Below, in pieces: positions 12,063 through 25,736 of a stretch of 64,000 bases of DNA. Location: the NCBI GenBank assembly GCA_947561585.1, contig CANNZV010000867.1:1-64000 (forward strand), in the 5' to 3' direction. The notes beneath the pieces are model-generated. The model did not search any database. It was not told the origin of the DNA and saw only the letters and a list, made by a program, of their open reading frames with translations. Both the position numbers and the translations under genes were made by a program. Position 1 is the first letter of the stretch. Every line of letters starts with the position of its first letter. The stretch is from Caprella mutica. Taxonomy: Eukaryota; Arthropoda; Malacostraca; Amphipoda; Caprellidae.

Positions 12063-12404
12063 AGAAAAAAAATATTTCTATTTATAGGAGAAAGTTTATT
12101 TTACCTTATTGAGCCATCGAATTTCCTTCATTCATCTCAAACAATAGAATCGAAAACTAGTTAATGTTTAATTTTATTTGAAGGTGATTATTTCTGCGAA
12201 GACATGTATGAAAAGGCATCTTTCCTAAAGATTTGAACACAATAGAGAGAATTAATTTGCTAAACCTCTATATCAAATCAAAGTTTCGAACGCTATACTT
12301 TGAGTTTGACATACTGTTTGCCAAATATCATTGTAGCGTGTGGACGTTATACAATACTAGTGTATTGTATAAAAAAAAGAGTAGGAAGTAATTTTTTTAA
12401 ACAC

Positions 12405-14924
12405 CCCAGCAAACATGAATGTATCTATTCGATGTCTAAACGACTCTGTATAACCTCTCTTCCGACATCGAATACCAGTAACAAATTAGACATGGTGACA
12501 TCAAGTAGACATCAATCCGATATCCGTTTGCACCGCTAAACTGCATCACATCAAGTATATTTGGCATCGAAGCGATACCGTTATAACAGCGTTGAATAGA
12601 AAGATAAATTACGACATCTAACATACATAGGGATTCTACTTCGAACAGACGCCTAATTATATATCTAATATGCTTCGAAACGATATCCACTTGCATCCAA
12701 TAAATAAATTAATTAAAATTGAAAACTCTTACTTCATTGATATAACGTATACTGTACGTTTAGGTGCATATCAATTTGATTTATGTTACATAATGTTATA
12801 TATAAATTAAATGGGAAGAAATGAAGTGATGATTCCAGGTATCGTTCGTGGGTCTATCCGTCCTCGTGCCAGCAGCTCTGCCACTTTGCTACCGTGAATG
12901 CATTTCCTACAATTATTTTTTGATATTAAGGGAACCGGAGATACTTAAAGATATTTTAAAGTGAATAGAACAATACAGGCAAGCACCGCTTTTATATCCA
13001 AAATCACAACTTATTCTTATTTCAAATAGTAATGAGTTGATCAAATTTTTATATAATTGTAACTCCTTAAAAATTTCGTTCTCTATGAGTTCAAATTAAT
13101 GAAAATGTTTTGAGGCCACGACTTAGAATACAGATGAAAGCTCTGTGATGAAAGTTCTAAATAATGAATGCATTAATTAGAATTTGACCATAGATTAACT
13201 CTCACTCAGTAAATATAGGTCATAATAGTTGAGTAATTAGTTTGATATTTTGACTTATATAATTGTGTTTCATTGAACAAACAGGAATTTTGTGCTCTGT
13301 GAACTATTTTTTAGCAATAGGGGTATATGCTCCAAGTTATTAATAGGGTCTATATTTTCGAACATGTGATAAAGGAAAATATATATATCATTATTCTTTA
13401 ACTACTATTTAATTAGTAACATAATAGCTTTAGGTATGATACCAATTGAAATAAAAGTTAAATAATGGTTATCATATATAGATTTATTGAGTCCGATTAC
13501 CACTTTAATTTTAATTATCTATAATGTGAATCACTGAATTTTAATCGTCTCATTTGCAGATTTTGGCACTAGGTGAAATGGGGTTCAGCATTTTACGTAG
13601 AAAAATTATTTTTGTATTGATTTATATTTCTAAACTTGTATTTAACGTACTGGTAACATTGATTCCAATTTAAGTAAGAATTTAATAATGAAAATTATTA
13701 TATTTATTTCTTACATATTCCAAAATGTGGAACCGTCCGATAACACAGAATTTACTCTAAAATGGAACATGTTAAATAGCCCATCAACTTTTAATTATTA
13801 TTTATTAACGATTAGTAGAGGTCTGCTTCAGAACCAATGGCCATGTCGCTGACGTCAAAAGGAAATGAAATACAAGGGACTGGAAGAAGCAGTCAGAAAA
13901 AAAAGTAGCTCCATGGACAAAGTCACGACGCTCATGGATGCTGAAAAGCTACTCCGTGAATGCTGTCACTTACCGAGGAATGTGACAAAAATAGTCACAA
14001 GCACCGGTGGCTGTACTCAAGGATGGAAGAGGGAAATGAAGAGGTGATAGTAAATGAAATCTACGAGCCTACCTAAGACAAAATCTAAGACCTCATACGT
14101 AATTGTGGAGCATAACCCTAGCGCTATCCTCTAAAACTGCATGGAGAGTTAAAAACACTATACACATGGTAAACATAAAATAGACAATACATAATCTAAA
14201 TTATAACAGTTTATGACCCAAGGGACGCCACCCACTTCTCTTCTATTCACCAAAGACAGCTTCAGGAACCCCTCGGGGCTTATTATAAGCAGTTTAGAAT
14301 AGATTCATAACAATAAATGCACTAGCCATCGAAAAATCACTTGATTGGTTAGCCATTTCATTTCCCCGTTACTGTAGGAACACTGTTCAACAATCGATGT
14401 TCCAATATCGCTTACTTTACGTTGATCCATTGTACAATCGCACAAGCGTGCCAATGCCCGATCTTACCATTACAACTGCCGTAGTTCCCTATAAATGTAT
14501 TAATTATTGGGTATAGACCGTATAGTTTAAAGGGAGTACAACGTACGTTATTTATAAAAGTACAATCCAATTGAATAAAAATAATTTCTACATTTCTATA
14601 CGTATTATATAACAGGAAGATAAGAAAATGAATTTCCAAATTTGAAACGATTTTTTTTTTAAACTACATATCTGTTTTCGCACTTCTGGTCGAAGTATAA
14701 ATTCAGATATCGTTTGGAAACAGACATTCCTACGTCAAGGTGATGATGTTAAAACCATGTATCGGTTTTTGTGTTTCTATACGAAGTGTAAATTCAGATA
14801 TCATTTAGAAACAGACATTCTGATATCTACTATGAGTCGAAATGGTGGCTAAGTCGATATCCACCGTTAGCGCTACGAATTCGACAGCAAACGGCATCGA
14901 ATCGACATTCATATGTTTGTTGGG
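12405..14924. mobile_element. TIR element (ii), nested in element (iii)
   Basis: Left end CCCAGCAAACATGAATGT (12405) and right end inverted equivalent of CCCAACAAACATATGAATGT (ending 14924), continuing to ATTCGATG on both arms. The dinucleotide AC flanks it on both sides (12403-12404 and 14925-14926). The unoccupied site is preserved in another element (iii) copy at 25025-25034, where AAACAC runs directly into CGGCAC (read inverted). Near the right end are two units of a repeat containing AAATTCAGATATC and GGAAACAGACATTC (14697-14820). No transposase is seen. Confidence 0.85.
13816..14125 (+). repeat. Single copy of the dispersed about 300-bp family
   Basis: Shares GGCCAT..CTGACGTCAAAAG, GCTACTCCGTGAATGC, AGTCACTTACC-like and AAATCTAAGACCTC blocks with 8549-9072, 33283-33799 and (inverted) 60530-60815. 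The short open frame at 13865-14047 lies wholly in the repeat and is not conserved between copies. Confidence 0.75.
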
Positions 14925-15599
14925 ACCGGCACTACTATAACAATAAACTAAAAATACCTTATTAACGTGTAAAATTGACTATCAACGTATCAAGGTAATT
15001 AAAAATATTCTGTTCTTCAATTATTTTACCATCCACTTTTATATTATATATCCTTGTAATTTATAAAGCAGTCAGGGCTAAAAATTCTAAATTTTCTTTG
15101 GTAGAAAATAAAGTACCCTTTCTCTGGTGGGCACGAGTGCTGCTCTGAGTGCCAAAATAGCAATGAGTGCTGCATTTGCCCACCCTTGCTGTAGAATGTA
15201 GATGATATAAGAGTTGTATGGAAAACTAGCATTATCATGGCAGACTACATAAAATATTTTCTTTCTTTTTCAAATATATTCATTATTCAGTGTATTTAAT
15301 TTCTCAGAACTATAAATATCAGAACGGATCACTACACATGACTTCATTAAAGAAAATTTGTACTGGAAGAACTTTCATAAATTACAACTAATTTACTATA
15401 TAGATATTCATAGAAAGTAATTTGTGGTGAACTAAACTAAATATTTTCACTATAAAAGTTAGATCGCTAAACAGGGTTCTACTAAACAGGATGGTTCACT
15501 GTACAGGAGTTCACTATAGTGGAGCTCTACTGTAATTATACAATAAATAGATTGATCGTCCTCTTTCACATTATTGTATTTAGAGTTTTAAAATAACAG

Positions 15600-18500
15600 A
15601 AGTTAACCATGTGTAATTTACCACATCAAAACCACATTTCAATGACCATTTCAATAACAGATGTTAACCATGTGTAATTTACCACATTACAACCACATGT
15701 TAATTACCATTTCAATAACTGATGTAAACCATGTGTAATTTACCACATTACAACCATATGTCACTTACCATTTCAATAACAGATGTTAACCATGTGTAAT
15801 TTACCACATTACAGCCACATGTTAATTACCATTTCAATAGCAGATGTTAACCATGTGTAATTTACCACATTACAACCACATGTTAATTACCATTTCAATA
15901 ACTGATGTAAACCATGTTTAATTTACCACATTAAAACCACATGTCAATGACCATTTCAATAACAGATGTTAACCATGTGTAATTTACCACATTGAAACCA
16001 CATGCCAATTACAATTTCAATAACAGATGTTAACCATGTGTAATTTACCGCATTGAAACCACATGTCAATTACCATTTCAATAACAGATGTTAACCATGT
16101 GTAATTTACCACATTGAAACCACATGTCAATTACCATTTCAATAACAGATGTTAACCATGTGTAATTTACCACATTAAAACCACATGTCAATTACCATTT
16201 CAATAGCAGATGTTAACCATGTGTAATTTACCACATTGAAACCACATGTCAATTACCATTTCAATAACAGATGTTAACCATGTGTAATTTACCACATTGA
16301 AACCACATGTCAATTACCATTTCAATAGCAGATGTTAACCATGTGTAATTTACCACATTGAAACCACATGTCAATTACCATTTCAATAACAGATGTTAAC
16401 CATGTGTAATTTACCACATTGAAACCACATGTCAATTACCATTTCAATAACAGATGTTAACCATGTGTAATTTACCACATTGAAACCACATATCAATTAC
16501 CATTTCAATAACAGATGTTAACCATGTGTAATTTACCACATTAAAACCACATGTCAATTACCATTTCAATAGCAGATGTTAACCATGTGTAATTTACCAC
16601 ATTGAAACCACATGTCAATTACCATTTCAATAACAGATGTTAACCATGTGTAATTTACCACATTGAAACCACATTTCAATGACCATTTCAATAACAGATG
16701 TTAACCATGTGTAATTTACCACATTGAAACCACATGTCAATTACCATTTCAATAACAGATGTTAACCATGTGTAATTTACCACATTAAAACCACATGTCA
16801 ATTACCATTTCAATAGCAGATGTTAACCATGTGTAATTTACCACATTACAACCACATGTCAATGACCATTTCAACAACAGATGTTAACCATGTGTAATTT
16901 ACCACATTGAAACCACATGTCAATTACCATTTCAATAACAGATGTTAACCATGTGTAATTTACCACATTAAAACCACATGTCAATTACCATTTCAATAGC
17001 AGATGTTAACCATGTGTAATTTACCACATTGAAACCACATGTCAATTACCATTTCAATAACAGATGTTAACCATGTGTAATTTACCACATTGAAACCACA
17101 TGTCAATTACCATTTCAATAGCAGATGTTAACCATGTGTAATTTACCACATTGAAACCACATGTCAATTACCATTTCAATAACAGATGTTAACCATGTGT
17201 AATTTACCACATTGAAACCACATGTCAATTACCATTTCAATAGCAGATGTTAACCATGTGTAATTTACCACATTAAAACCACATGTCAATGACCATTTCA
17301 ATAACAGATGTTAACCATGTGTAATATACCACTTTAAAACCACATGTCAATTACCATTTCAATAACAGATGTTAACCATATGTAATTTACCACATTGAAA
17401 CCACATGTCAATGACCATTTCAATAACAGATGTTAACCATGTATAATTTACCACATTGAAACCACATGTCAATTACCATTTCAATAACAGATGTTAACCA
17501 TGTGTAATTTACCACATTAAAACCACATGTCAATGACCATTTCAATAACAGATGTTAACCATGTGTAATTTACCACATTGAAACCACATGTCAATTACCA
17601 TTTCAATAACAGATGTTAACCATGTGTAATTTACCACATTGAAACCACATGTCAATTACTATTTCAATAGCAGATGTTAACCATGTGAAATTTACCACAT
17701 TAAAACCACATGTCAATTACCATTTCAATAACAGATGTTAACCATGTGTAATTTACCACATTAAAACCACATGTCAATTACCATTTCAATAACAGATGTT
17801 AACCATGTGTAATTTACTACTTTAAAACCACATGTCAATTACCATTTCAATAACAGATGTTAACTATGTGTAATTTACCACATTAAAACCACATGTCAAT
17901 GACCATTTCAATAACAGATGTTAACAATGTGTAATTTACCACATTAAAACCACATGTCAATTACCATTTCAATAGCAGATGTTAACCATGTGTAATATAC
18001 CACATTAAAACCACATGTCAATGACCATTTCAATAACAGATGTTAACCATGTGTAATTTACCACATTGAAACCACATTTCAATGACCATTTCAATAACAG
18101 ATGTTAACCATGTGTAATTTACCACATTGAAACCACATGTCAATGACCATTTCAATAACAGATGTTAACCATGTGTAATTTACCACATTGAAACCACATG
18201 TCAATTACCATTTCAATAACAGATGTTAACCATGTGTAATTTACCACATTAAAACCACATGTCAATGACTATTTCAATAACAGATGTTAACCATGTGTAA
18301 TTTACCACATTGAAACCACATGTCAATTACCATTTCAATAACAGATGTTAACCATGTGTAATTTACCACATTGAAACCACATGTCAATTACCATTTCAAT
18401 AACAGATGTTAACCATGTGTAATTTACCACATTGAAACCACATGTCAATTACCATTTCAATAGCAGATGTTAACCATGTGAAATTTACCACATTAAAACC

Positions 18501-18880
18501 ACATGTCAATTACCATTTCAATAACAGATGTTAACCATGTGTAATTTACCACATTAAAACCACATGTCAATTACCATTTCAATAACAGATGTTAACTATG
18601 TGTAATTTACCACATTAAAACCACATGTCAATGACCATTTCAATAGCAGATGTTAACCATGTGTAATTTACCACATTAAAACCACATGTCAATTACCATT
18701 TCAATAACAGATGTTAACTATGTGTAATTTACCACATTAAAACCACATGTCAATTACCATTTCAATAACAGATGTTAACCATGTGTAATATACCACATTA
18801 AAACCACATGTCAATGACCATTTCAATAACAGATGTTAACCATGTGTAATTTACCACATTACAACTACATGCCAATTACC
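15600..18880. repeat. 61-bp satellite, about 54 copies
   Basis: Unit of 61 bp containing GATGTTAACCATGTGTAATT, ACCACATTGAAACCACATGT and CAATTACCATTTCAATAAC. Copies alternate at a few positions (AAAACC/GAAACC, AATTACC/AATGACC, AACAG/AGCAG), suggesting expansion of small multi-unit blocks. The same unit appears in both orientations around the spacer of the other element (iii) copies. It is non-coding. Confidence 0.96.
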
Positions 18881-19156
18881 ATGTTTTATGTTTATAATCA
18901 AATATCTATAACATATGGTTTCAGTATGGTTTTAAACATGTGGTTATGATATTGCGTAACCACATGGTTAACATCTGTTATTGAAATGGTCATTGACATG
19001 TGGTTTCGATGTGGTATTTTACACATGGTTAACATATGTTATTTTAGTGTTTAGGTTGTTTCAATGTGGATAATACATCTTAAAAACGTATTGCCATATT
19101 AAAACCATCCAACCACATGGCATCCATGTGTATGCCATGTAGAAATGTTTGCAGGG

Positions 19157-20560
19157 TAACCATTTAAATATAACCATCAGATAGTTCAAATCAAATGCGT
19201 CCAGGAAACAGAAAATTATTATTACTATTATATTATTATTATTTTATTTGCATATGCGCCCAGAAAACAGACACTTCTCTAAATACATAATTTTAATAAA
19301 GCAATTCTGTATTTTATATAATAACTGAATAATTTAATTTTAAATGTCAGTAACTATGATACCATTATATTTTATTTCCATCAATCTCAAATGCGCCACG
19401 CAAACAGAAAAGATCCCAAAAAATTTGTGTCCAAAAAATTCGCGTCGAAAAAATATGTGTCGAAAATATTTGTGTCGAAAATATTTGTGTCGAAAAAAAT
19501 TGTGTCGGAAAAATTTGTGTCGAAAATATTTGTGTCGAAAAAAATTGTGTCGGAAAAATTTGTGTCGAAAAAATATATTAAAAAAATTTGTGTAGAAAAA
19601 ACGAAATATTAATTCGTTTCGAATGATATATTAAAGACTAACTTAAATTAAGTTTTAAAATTTATATATTTAGATAGCAAAAATACATAATTAATGTGGA
19701 ACAGTTACAAAGAAATTTAATTTTCTAATTCGACGAACATATTCCTACAAGAAATTCATGTTAAAAACATGTTTGGTTGTACTTATATTTTCACCACTTT
19801 CTAAATAGAACTAAGAATTTAATTCAAAATATGAACTGTAAACAAATAAAGTCCACTTCGTCATTTTATCGATATCAAATCACTTAACTTAGTAACTATT
19901 CTACAATCTTACCTCCAAATTTCAGACGATGTTTTCTCTTCTAAAGTCCGAACACAAGTGAAGTGAGATGGTCGAACATTCAGAATTTTTACCAAAGAAG
20001 AGCATGGGACTGGCGGATTTTGATTCAGTTTATGTTCCAAGCAATGGCATAGACTATACATAGTATAGACTGAGGTGGGCACAGCGGCGATACTTGTAGC
20101 GCGCTACAAGCGGCGCTTCCTCTTTTGAGTAGCGCCAGCGCAGCCAATTTTGTGAAAATGTAGCTGCTGCGCCATTACTTTTTTCAGAATCGCTAGAGTT
20201 TTTTTTTTGCGCTACAGCGGTGCCGCTTCTTTTTTTTTAATGTTAACGTTATGTGGGGAATTTAGATATAAAACAAAAACAAGTACACGACCCTGATAGC
20301 TAATCAGTTGTAAGTGATATTCAGACAAATCCGCGCAGCACGATCAACTTACCCAACACGCGTCTTACGCTTTTATGCAAATGTTTTTTTTTCAGTACAA
20401 AATTCAGAAAATGTTCATCTACATTGCGAGTAACTTTAGAAAAAATAGAAATTAAATCAAATGTTATTTAGGATGATACAATCCTATTACTAATAGTTAC
20501 CCATTTTCAGTGCACCAAGGTCTTGTACAATGTACATCACAATAAAAGTGCACAAATAGA
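19157..20560. other. Non-coding region between element (iii) and copy B
   Basis: AT-rich. It holds the 15-bp array listed separately. At 20069-20210 a GC-richer segment reads 'gaggtgggcacagcggcgatac...gcgctacaagcggcgcttcc', with repeats of GCGCTAC, reminiscent of a hAT terminus, but no partner end was found. The rest is unassigned. Confidence 0.45.
19420..19597. repeat. 15-bp tandem repeat, about 12 copies
   Basis: Unit TTGTGTCGAAAAAAT with variants in the A run. Because 15 is a multiple of three, the plus strand gives apparent five-residue protein repeats (KNLCR); I take this as a by-product of the repeat. Confidence 0.9.
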
Positions 20561-21318
20561 TGTCTTAGATAATTCAATAATAATTTTTTTAACAATAGTG
20601 TTCGTTGGTAGTAAGTGCTAATCTAAGTTAATAACAGGTTTAATATCCTCTCTTTTCCTACACTTTCAAAAGGCGCTTATCCATTAAATATATCAATTTC
20701 CTAATTGTATCAGACGTTATCATCTTACTAGAGTCTTCAGTTTCCTTCCAGAACTGATCTTTCGACGAGAACTGACGTTTTCGCACATACCTACACATTC
20801 TTCTTCAGGATGGACTGAAGTTTATCAATTGGGTTTAAAGCTAGAGAGAGAATCTTGGAAGATCTAACCAGTTCATTTACAATGGTCCCAGCCCAAATTA
20901 TAAAACCTCCCCTCCCCCCCATGTTGACGTTAAATTCGTTGACAATGCGGTGATCCATGAGGGAATCAATCTTTAACCCATCAGTCATATCCGTCGAGAG
21001 TGACATGCATTTTGTCTGTGACGAGTGCTGTTTGGTAATCAGTCTTAAGATATTTCTCCACCCATAGTTATCTTAAGTGTATCCTTTTCGAAAGAGGCCT
21101 GGTAACAGGTGAAACATAAGAGGCAATTATTTTCAGTACGTTTCCTCACAGACACTCCTGAAAACTGCATCAATGGTTTCCAATGGGTTCTCTCTTGATC
21201 AAGGACAAGTTATATCTCATACTTTGTATTTGCTCTTGTCATTTCGGGTAATCTTCTTCAGAGAATCAGCAATTAATTTCTTCATATTTATGGCTGTAAA
21301 TATAATAAATTCATGTTT

Positions 21319-21438
21319 ATAGCATATATGATAATATCATATCATATATGATAATATTATAGCATATATGATAATATTGTAGCATATATGATAATATTGT
21401 AGCATATATGATAATATTATAGCATATATGATAATATT
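21319..21438. repeat. 20-bp minisatellite, 6 copies (copy B)
   Basis: Same unit as 3611-3810, with six units instead of ten and one unit altered to ATATCATATC. Confidence 0.95.
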
Positions 21439-22799
21439 TTGGTTATAGCTGTTATTATGGTTCGGATTGCCCTATTTATTTAATATTTATAATATTTAAT
21501 ATTAATAGTAATATGATACTCAATGTCCCCTCTATGCAAATTTTTTATTACTTTAATCAAAGGGGCTAATGTTTCTTATCATTTTTCTGAAAACCCCATC
21601 AAATCTCAAAGCATTTTTTCAATTCTATATGCTTTAAAAAAAATTATAATCAAAACTCTAAAATTCCTATTGTACTCTCAACGTTCCTACTAATTTTCAG
21701 TCTGAAGAATCTGAAGAATAAGAATGTACACCATTAACCAGGTATTAGGCATAATAAATCCATTCAATATTTGTGTAAAGGTATAAAATTTTATAAACTT
21801 ATTATAGAAAGGTTTATATACTTCAGGAAACAATTAATATCTTAAACGAAGGCCGTAAACGCATTGTTTGTTTATAAAATTCAAATTTGAAATCAAATCA
21901 AAGAGTGTATGATCTTCTTCAGCGTCAGATTAGTGATTCGCACAATTGATAGACACATAGTATTCAAAACTTTAAAAATAATGATTAAAAATATTTTCAG
22001 AATAATGATCGTAGACCTTAATTCTATAATATTATATAACTTGATTGCGTGCACTCGGTTGAGCGCATACCTTCGCCGCTGCTTACATATGACCTTGACC
22101 TCAACCTTAACCCGTTTGCTCCCAAAATCTATCAAACTGGTAACTGGATAATGATCAATCGTCTCACCAAGTTTCATACAATATGGTTGAATACTTTTTG
22201 AGTTAGTGAGTTATGAATGAACTTGACCTTGACATTTGACAGGATCACTCCCACAATTCTGTCAGATGATTCCTGGACATTGACCAATCGTCTCATCAAA
22301 TTTCAGACAATTTGCTTGAATAGCTTTTGAGTTGTTGAGTTATAAATGGCCTTGACCTTGATCTTTGACCTGATTGCTCCCAAAATCTAATAAAATGATT
22401 CCTGTATATTGACCAATCGTTCCACTAAGTTTCATGCAATATGGTTGAACAGTTTTTGAGTTGGTTCTACTGAGGAAGATTCTACTGAGGAAAGTTCCAC
22501 TCGGAAAATTCCAATGAGGAAAATTCCACTAAACAAATCCAATATTAAATTGTATCGTATTTATTATTTTAAATTGTAATCATATTAAAAATTGTGATTA
22601 TATTATAAATTGTGATTATATCATAAATTTTAATTATATGATAAATTGTAATTAAATTATAAATTGTATGTCTCGAAACTAACCCTGCAAACATTTCCAC
22701 ATGGCATACACATGGATGCCATGTGGTTGGATGGTTTTAATATGGCAATACGTTTTTAAGATGTATTATCCACATTGAAACAACCTAAACACTAAAATA

Positions 22800-24355
22800 A
22801 CATATGTTAACCATGTGTAATTTACCATATCGAAACCACATGCCAATGACCATTTCAATAACAGATGTTAACCATGTGTAAAATACCACATCGAAACCAC
22901 ATGCCAATGACCATTTCAATAACAGATGTTAACCATGTGTAATTTACCACATTAAAACCACATGTCAATGACCATTTCAATAACAGATGTTAACCATGTG
23001 TAATTTACCACATTACAACCACATGTCAATTACCATTTCAATAACAGATGTTAACCATGTGTAATTAACAACATTAAAACCACATGTCAATGACCATTTC
23101 AAAAACAGATGTTAACCATGTGTAATTTACAACATTGAAACCACATGTCAATGACCATTTCAATAACAGATGTTAACCATGTGTAATTTACCATATTACA
23201 ACCACATGTCAATTACCATTTCAATAACAGATGTTAACCATGTGTAATTAACAACATTAAAACCACATGTCAATGACCCATTTCAAAAACAGATGTTAAC
23301 CATGTGTAATTTACAACATTGAAACCACATGTCAATGACCATTTCAATAACAGATGTTAGCCATGCGTAATTTACCATATTACAACCACATGCCAATTAC
23401 CATTTCAATAACAGATGTTAACCATGTGTAATATACCACATTGAAACCACATGTGAATGACCATTTCAATAACAGATGTTAACCATGTCATTACGCAATA
23501 TCATAACCACATGTTTAAAACCATACTGAAACCATACGTTATAGATATTTGATTATAAACATAAAACATGGTAATTGGCATGTAGTTGTAATGTGGTAAA
23601 TTACACATGGTTAACATCTGTTATTGAAATGGTCATTGACATGTGGTTTCAATGTTGTAAATTACACATGGTTAACATCTGTCATTGAAATGGTATTTGA
23701 CATGTGGTTTTAATGTGGTAAATTACACATGGTTAACATCTGTTATTGAAATGGTCATTGACATGTGGTTTTAATGTGGTAAATTACACATGGTTAACAT
23801 CTGTTATTGAAATGGTAATTGACATGTGGTTTCAATGTGGTAAATAACACATGGTTAACAACTGTTATTGAAATGGTCATTGACATGTGGTTTCAATGTT
23901 GTAAATTACACATGGTTAACATCTGTCATTGAAATGGTATATGACATGTGGTTTTAATGTGGTAAATTACACATGGTTAACATCTGTTATTGAAATGGTC
24001 ATTGACATGTGGTTTTAATGTGGTAAATTACACATGGTTAACATCTGTTATTGAAATGGTAATTGACATGTGGTTTCAATGTGGTAAATAACACATTTTA
24101 ACATCTGTTATTGAAATGGTCATTAACATGTGGTTTCAATGTGGTAAATTACACATGGTTAACATCAGTTATTGAAATGGTAAGTGACATATGGTTGTAA
24201 TGGTGGTAAATTACACATGGTTTACATCAGTTATTGAAATGGTAATTAACATGTGGTTGTAATGTGGTAAATTACACATGGTTAAAATCTGTTATTGAAA
24301 TGGTCATTGAAATGTGGTTTTGATGTGGTAAATTACACATGGTTAACTTCTGTTA
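22800..24355. repeat. Two 61-bp satellite arrays facing each other across a spacer (B1)
   Basis: About 11 forward units (to 23490) and about 13 inverted units (from 23575) flank a spacer that reads through CGCAATATCATAACCACATG, ATACTGAAACC and ATTATAAACATAAAACATGG. The same spacer occurs at about 18880-18955 (inverted) and 27850-27935. The arrangement makes a large imperfect palindrome. Confidence 0.93.
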
Positions 24356-24765
24356 TTTTAAAACTCTAAATACAATAATGTGAAAGAGGACGATCAATCT
24401 ATTTATTGTATAATTATAGTAGAGCTCCACTATAGTGAACTCCTGTACATTGAACCATCCTGTTTAGTAGAACCCTGTTTAGCGAACTAACTTTTATAGT
24501 GAAAATATTTAGTTTAGTTCACCACAAATTACTTTGTTTTCTATGAATATCTATATAGTAAATTAGTTGTAATTTATGAAAGTTCTTCCAGTACAAATTT
24601 TCTTTAATGAAGTCATGTGTAGTGATCCGTTCTGATATTTAGTGTACTGAGAAAATAAATACACTGAATAATGAATATATTTGAAAAAGAAGGAAAATAT
24701 TTTATGTAGTCTGCCATGATAATGCTAGTTTTCTATACAACTCTTATATCATCTACACTCTGCAG

Positions 24766-25431
24766 CAAAGGTGGGCAAATGCAGCACTCATTGCTATTTT
24801 GGCACTCAGAGCAGCACTCGTGCCCACCAGAGAAAGGGTACTTTATTTTCTACCAATGAAAATTTAGAATATTTAGCCCTGACTGCTTTATAAATTACAA
24901 GGATATATAATATAAAAGTGGATGGTAAAATAATTGAAGAACAGAATATTTTTAATTACCTTGATACTTTGATAGTCAATTTTATACGTTAATAAGGTAT
25001 TTTTTAGTTTATTGTTAAAGTAGTGCCGGTGTTTAAAAAAATTACTTCCGACTTTTTTTTTTATCCGACTCTCTCTTTCTTATACTGGTAAGAATTTGTG
25101 CAATTATTTTTAATTCCTTTTTTTAATAAGTTGGGATTTTATGAATAAGTTACTAAATTTTTATTACTCAAAACCACTTATTTTTTTTATTATAAAAAAG
25201 AAAAGTTTAATTATATATCATTTTTTAATTGCTTTTAATTCAAATAATAAAAATACTACAAATATTTATGTTCCAAATATGTATGATTGTACGTACCTCA
25301 ATAAAATCTATCCCCGCCCTCTCATTTTAATTACTCAGTATCCCCTGCAATTTAAAAAACGGAAAGAAAATGGTAATGGCACTGTCTTTCCATATTTCGG
25401 CACTGAAAAACACAATAAGTGCCCATCCCTG
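24766..25431. mobile_element. hAT-like non-autonomous element nested in element (iii) B1
   Basis: Left end CAAAGGTGGGC and right end GCCCATCCCTG form short inverted repeats of the hAT type. Flanking octamers CTCTGCAG (24758-24765) and CTCTAAAG (25432-25439) match at six of eight positions; the B2 copy matches at seven of eight. The 98-residue frame at 25141-25437 is AT-rich chance coding. No transposase is present. Confidence 0.65.
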
Positions 25432-25513
25432 CTCTAAAGTGAAGTAAATCATCTAAAGTAAATATAAATTTATTAATAATAACTTTAAAAAGCTACTTCT
25501 ATCATGTCCAGGA

Positions 25514-25577
25514 TGGCTCATTGGATATGTCGCAGACTCAAAACAACAGCAAACTACAGGGACCCCAGTTCGATTCC
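25514..25577 (+). promoter_or_regulatory. tRNA-like internal promoter (A box and B box) in element (iii) B1
   Basis: TGGCTCATTGG (25514-25524) matches an A box except for one base, and AGTTCGATTCC (25567-25577) matches a tRNA T-arm/B box. The segment GTCCAGGATGGCTC to GATTCCGGAAGCA has tRNA-like ends, but the middle does not give a clean cloverleaf. It is probably a tRNA pseudogene or the head of a tRNA-derived SINE carried by the element. The equivalent in B2 has the better A box. Confidence 0.6.
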
Positions 25578-25736
25578 GGAAGCACCACTTTATTTCTTTC
25601 CCCATTTCTTTCAATTTAATTTGTATATAACAATATGTAATATTAAACTAAATAATATACAGGCAAATTAAATATACACTATATACAGTAAAGTAAGAAA
25701 TGGCAATAAAATTTGTATGATCTTTTTGATTTATTG

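Larger units (their letters stand above)
12365..19156 (-). mobile_element. Element (iii), inverted copy in region A, split by element (ii)
   Basis: The right end, CCATGTAGAAATGTTTGCAGGG at 19135-19156 in two parts, is the inverted form of the CCCTGCAAACATTTCC terminus seen at 22683 and 27467. Moving left come a short inverted 61-bp array, the conserved central spacer (about 18880-18955), a very long 61-bp array (15600-18880), then unique interior (14927-15590) matching 24360-25025 inverted. The interior resumes at 12365-12404 after element (ii). The end carrying the 22-bp array is missing, so the left side is truncated near 12365. Confidence 0.82.

Noticed and set aside
15600..18880. CRISPR-like array
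   Set aside because: The 61-bp units are contiguous and identical throughout with no unique spacers, the genome is eukaryotic, and the unit occurs inside transposon termini.
19344..19612. Cysteine/lysine repeat protein (KNLCRKYLCRK)
   Set aside because: The 15-bp repeat is a multiple of three, so a peptide repeat appears automatically. A second frame over the same bases is equally open (KKFVSKKIVS), which argues against coding.
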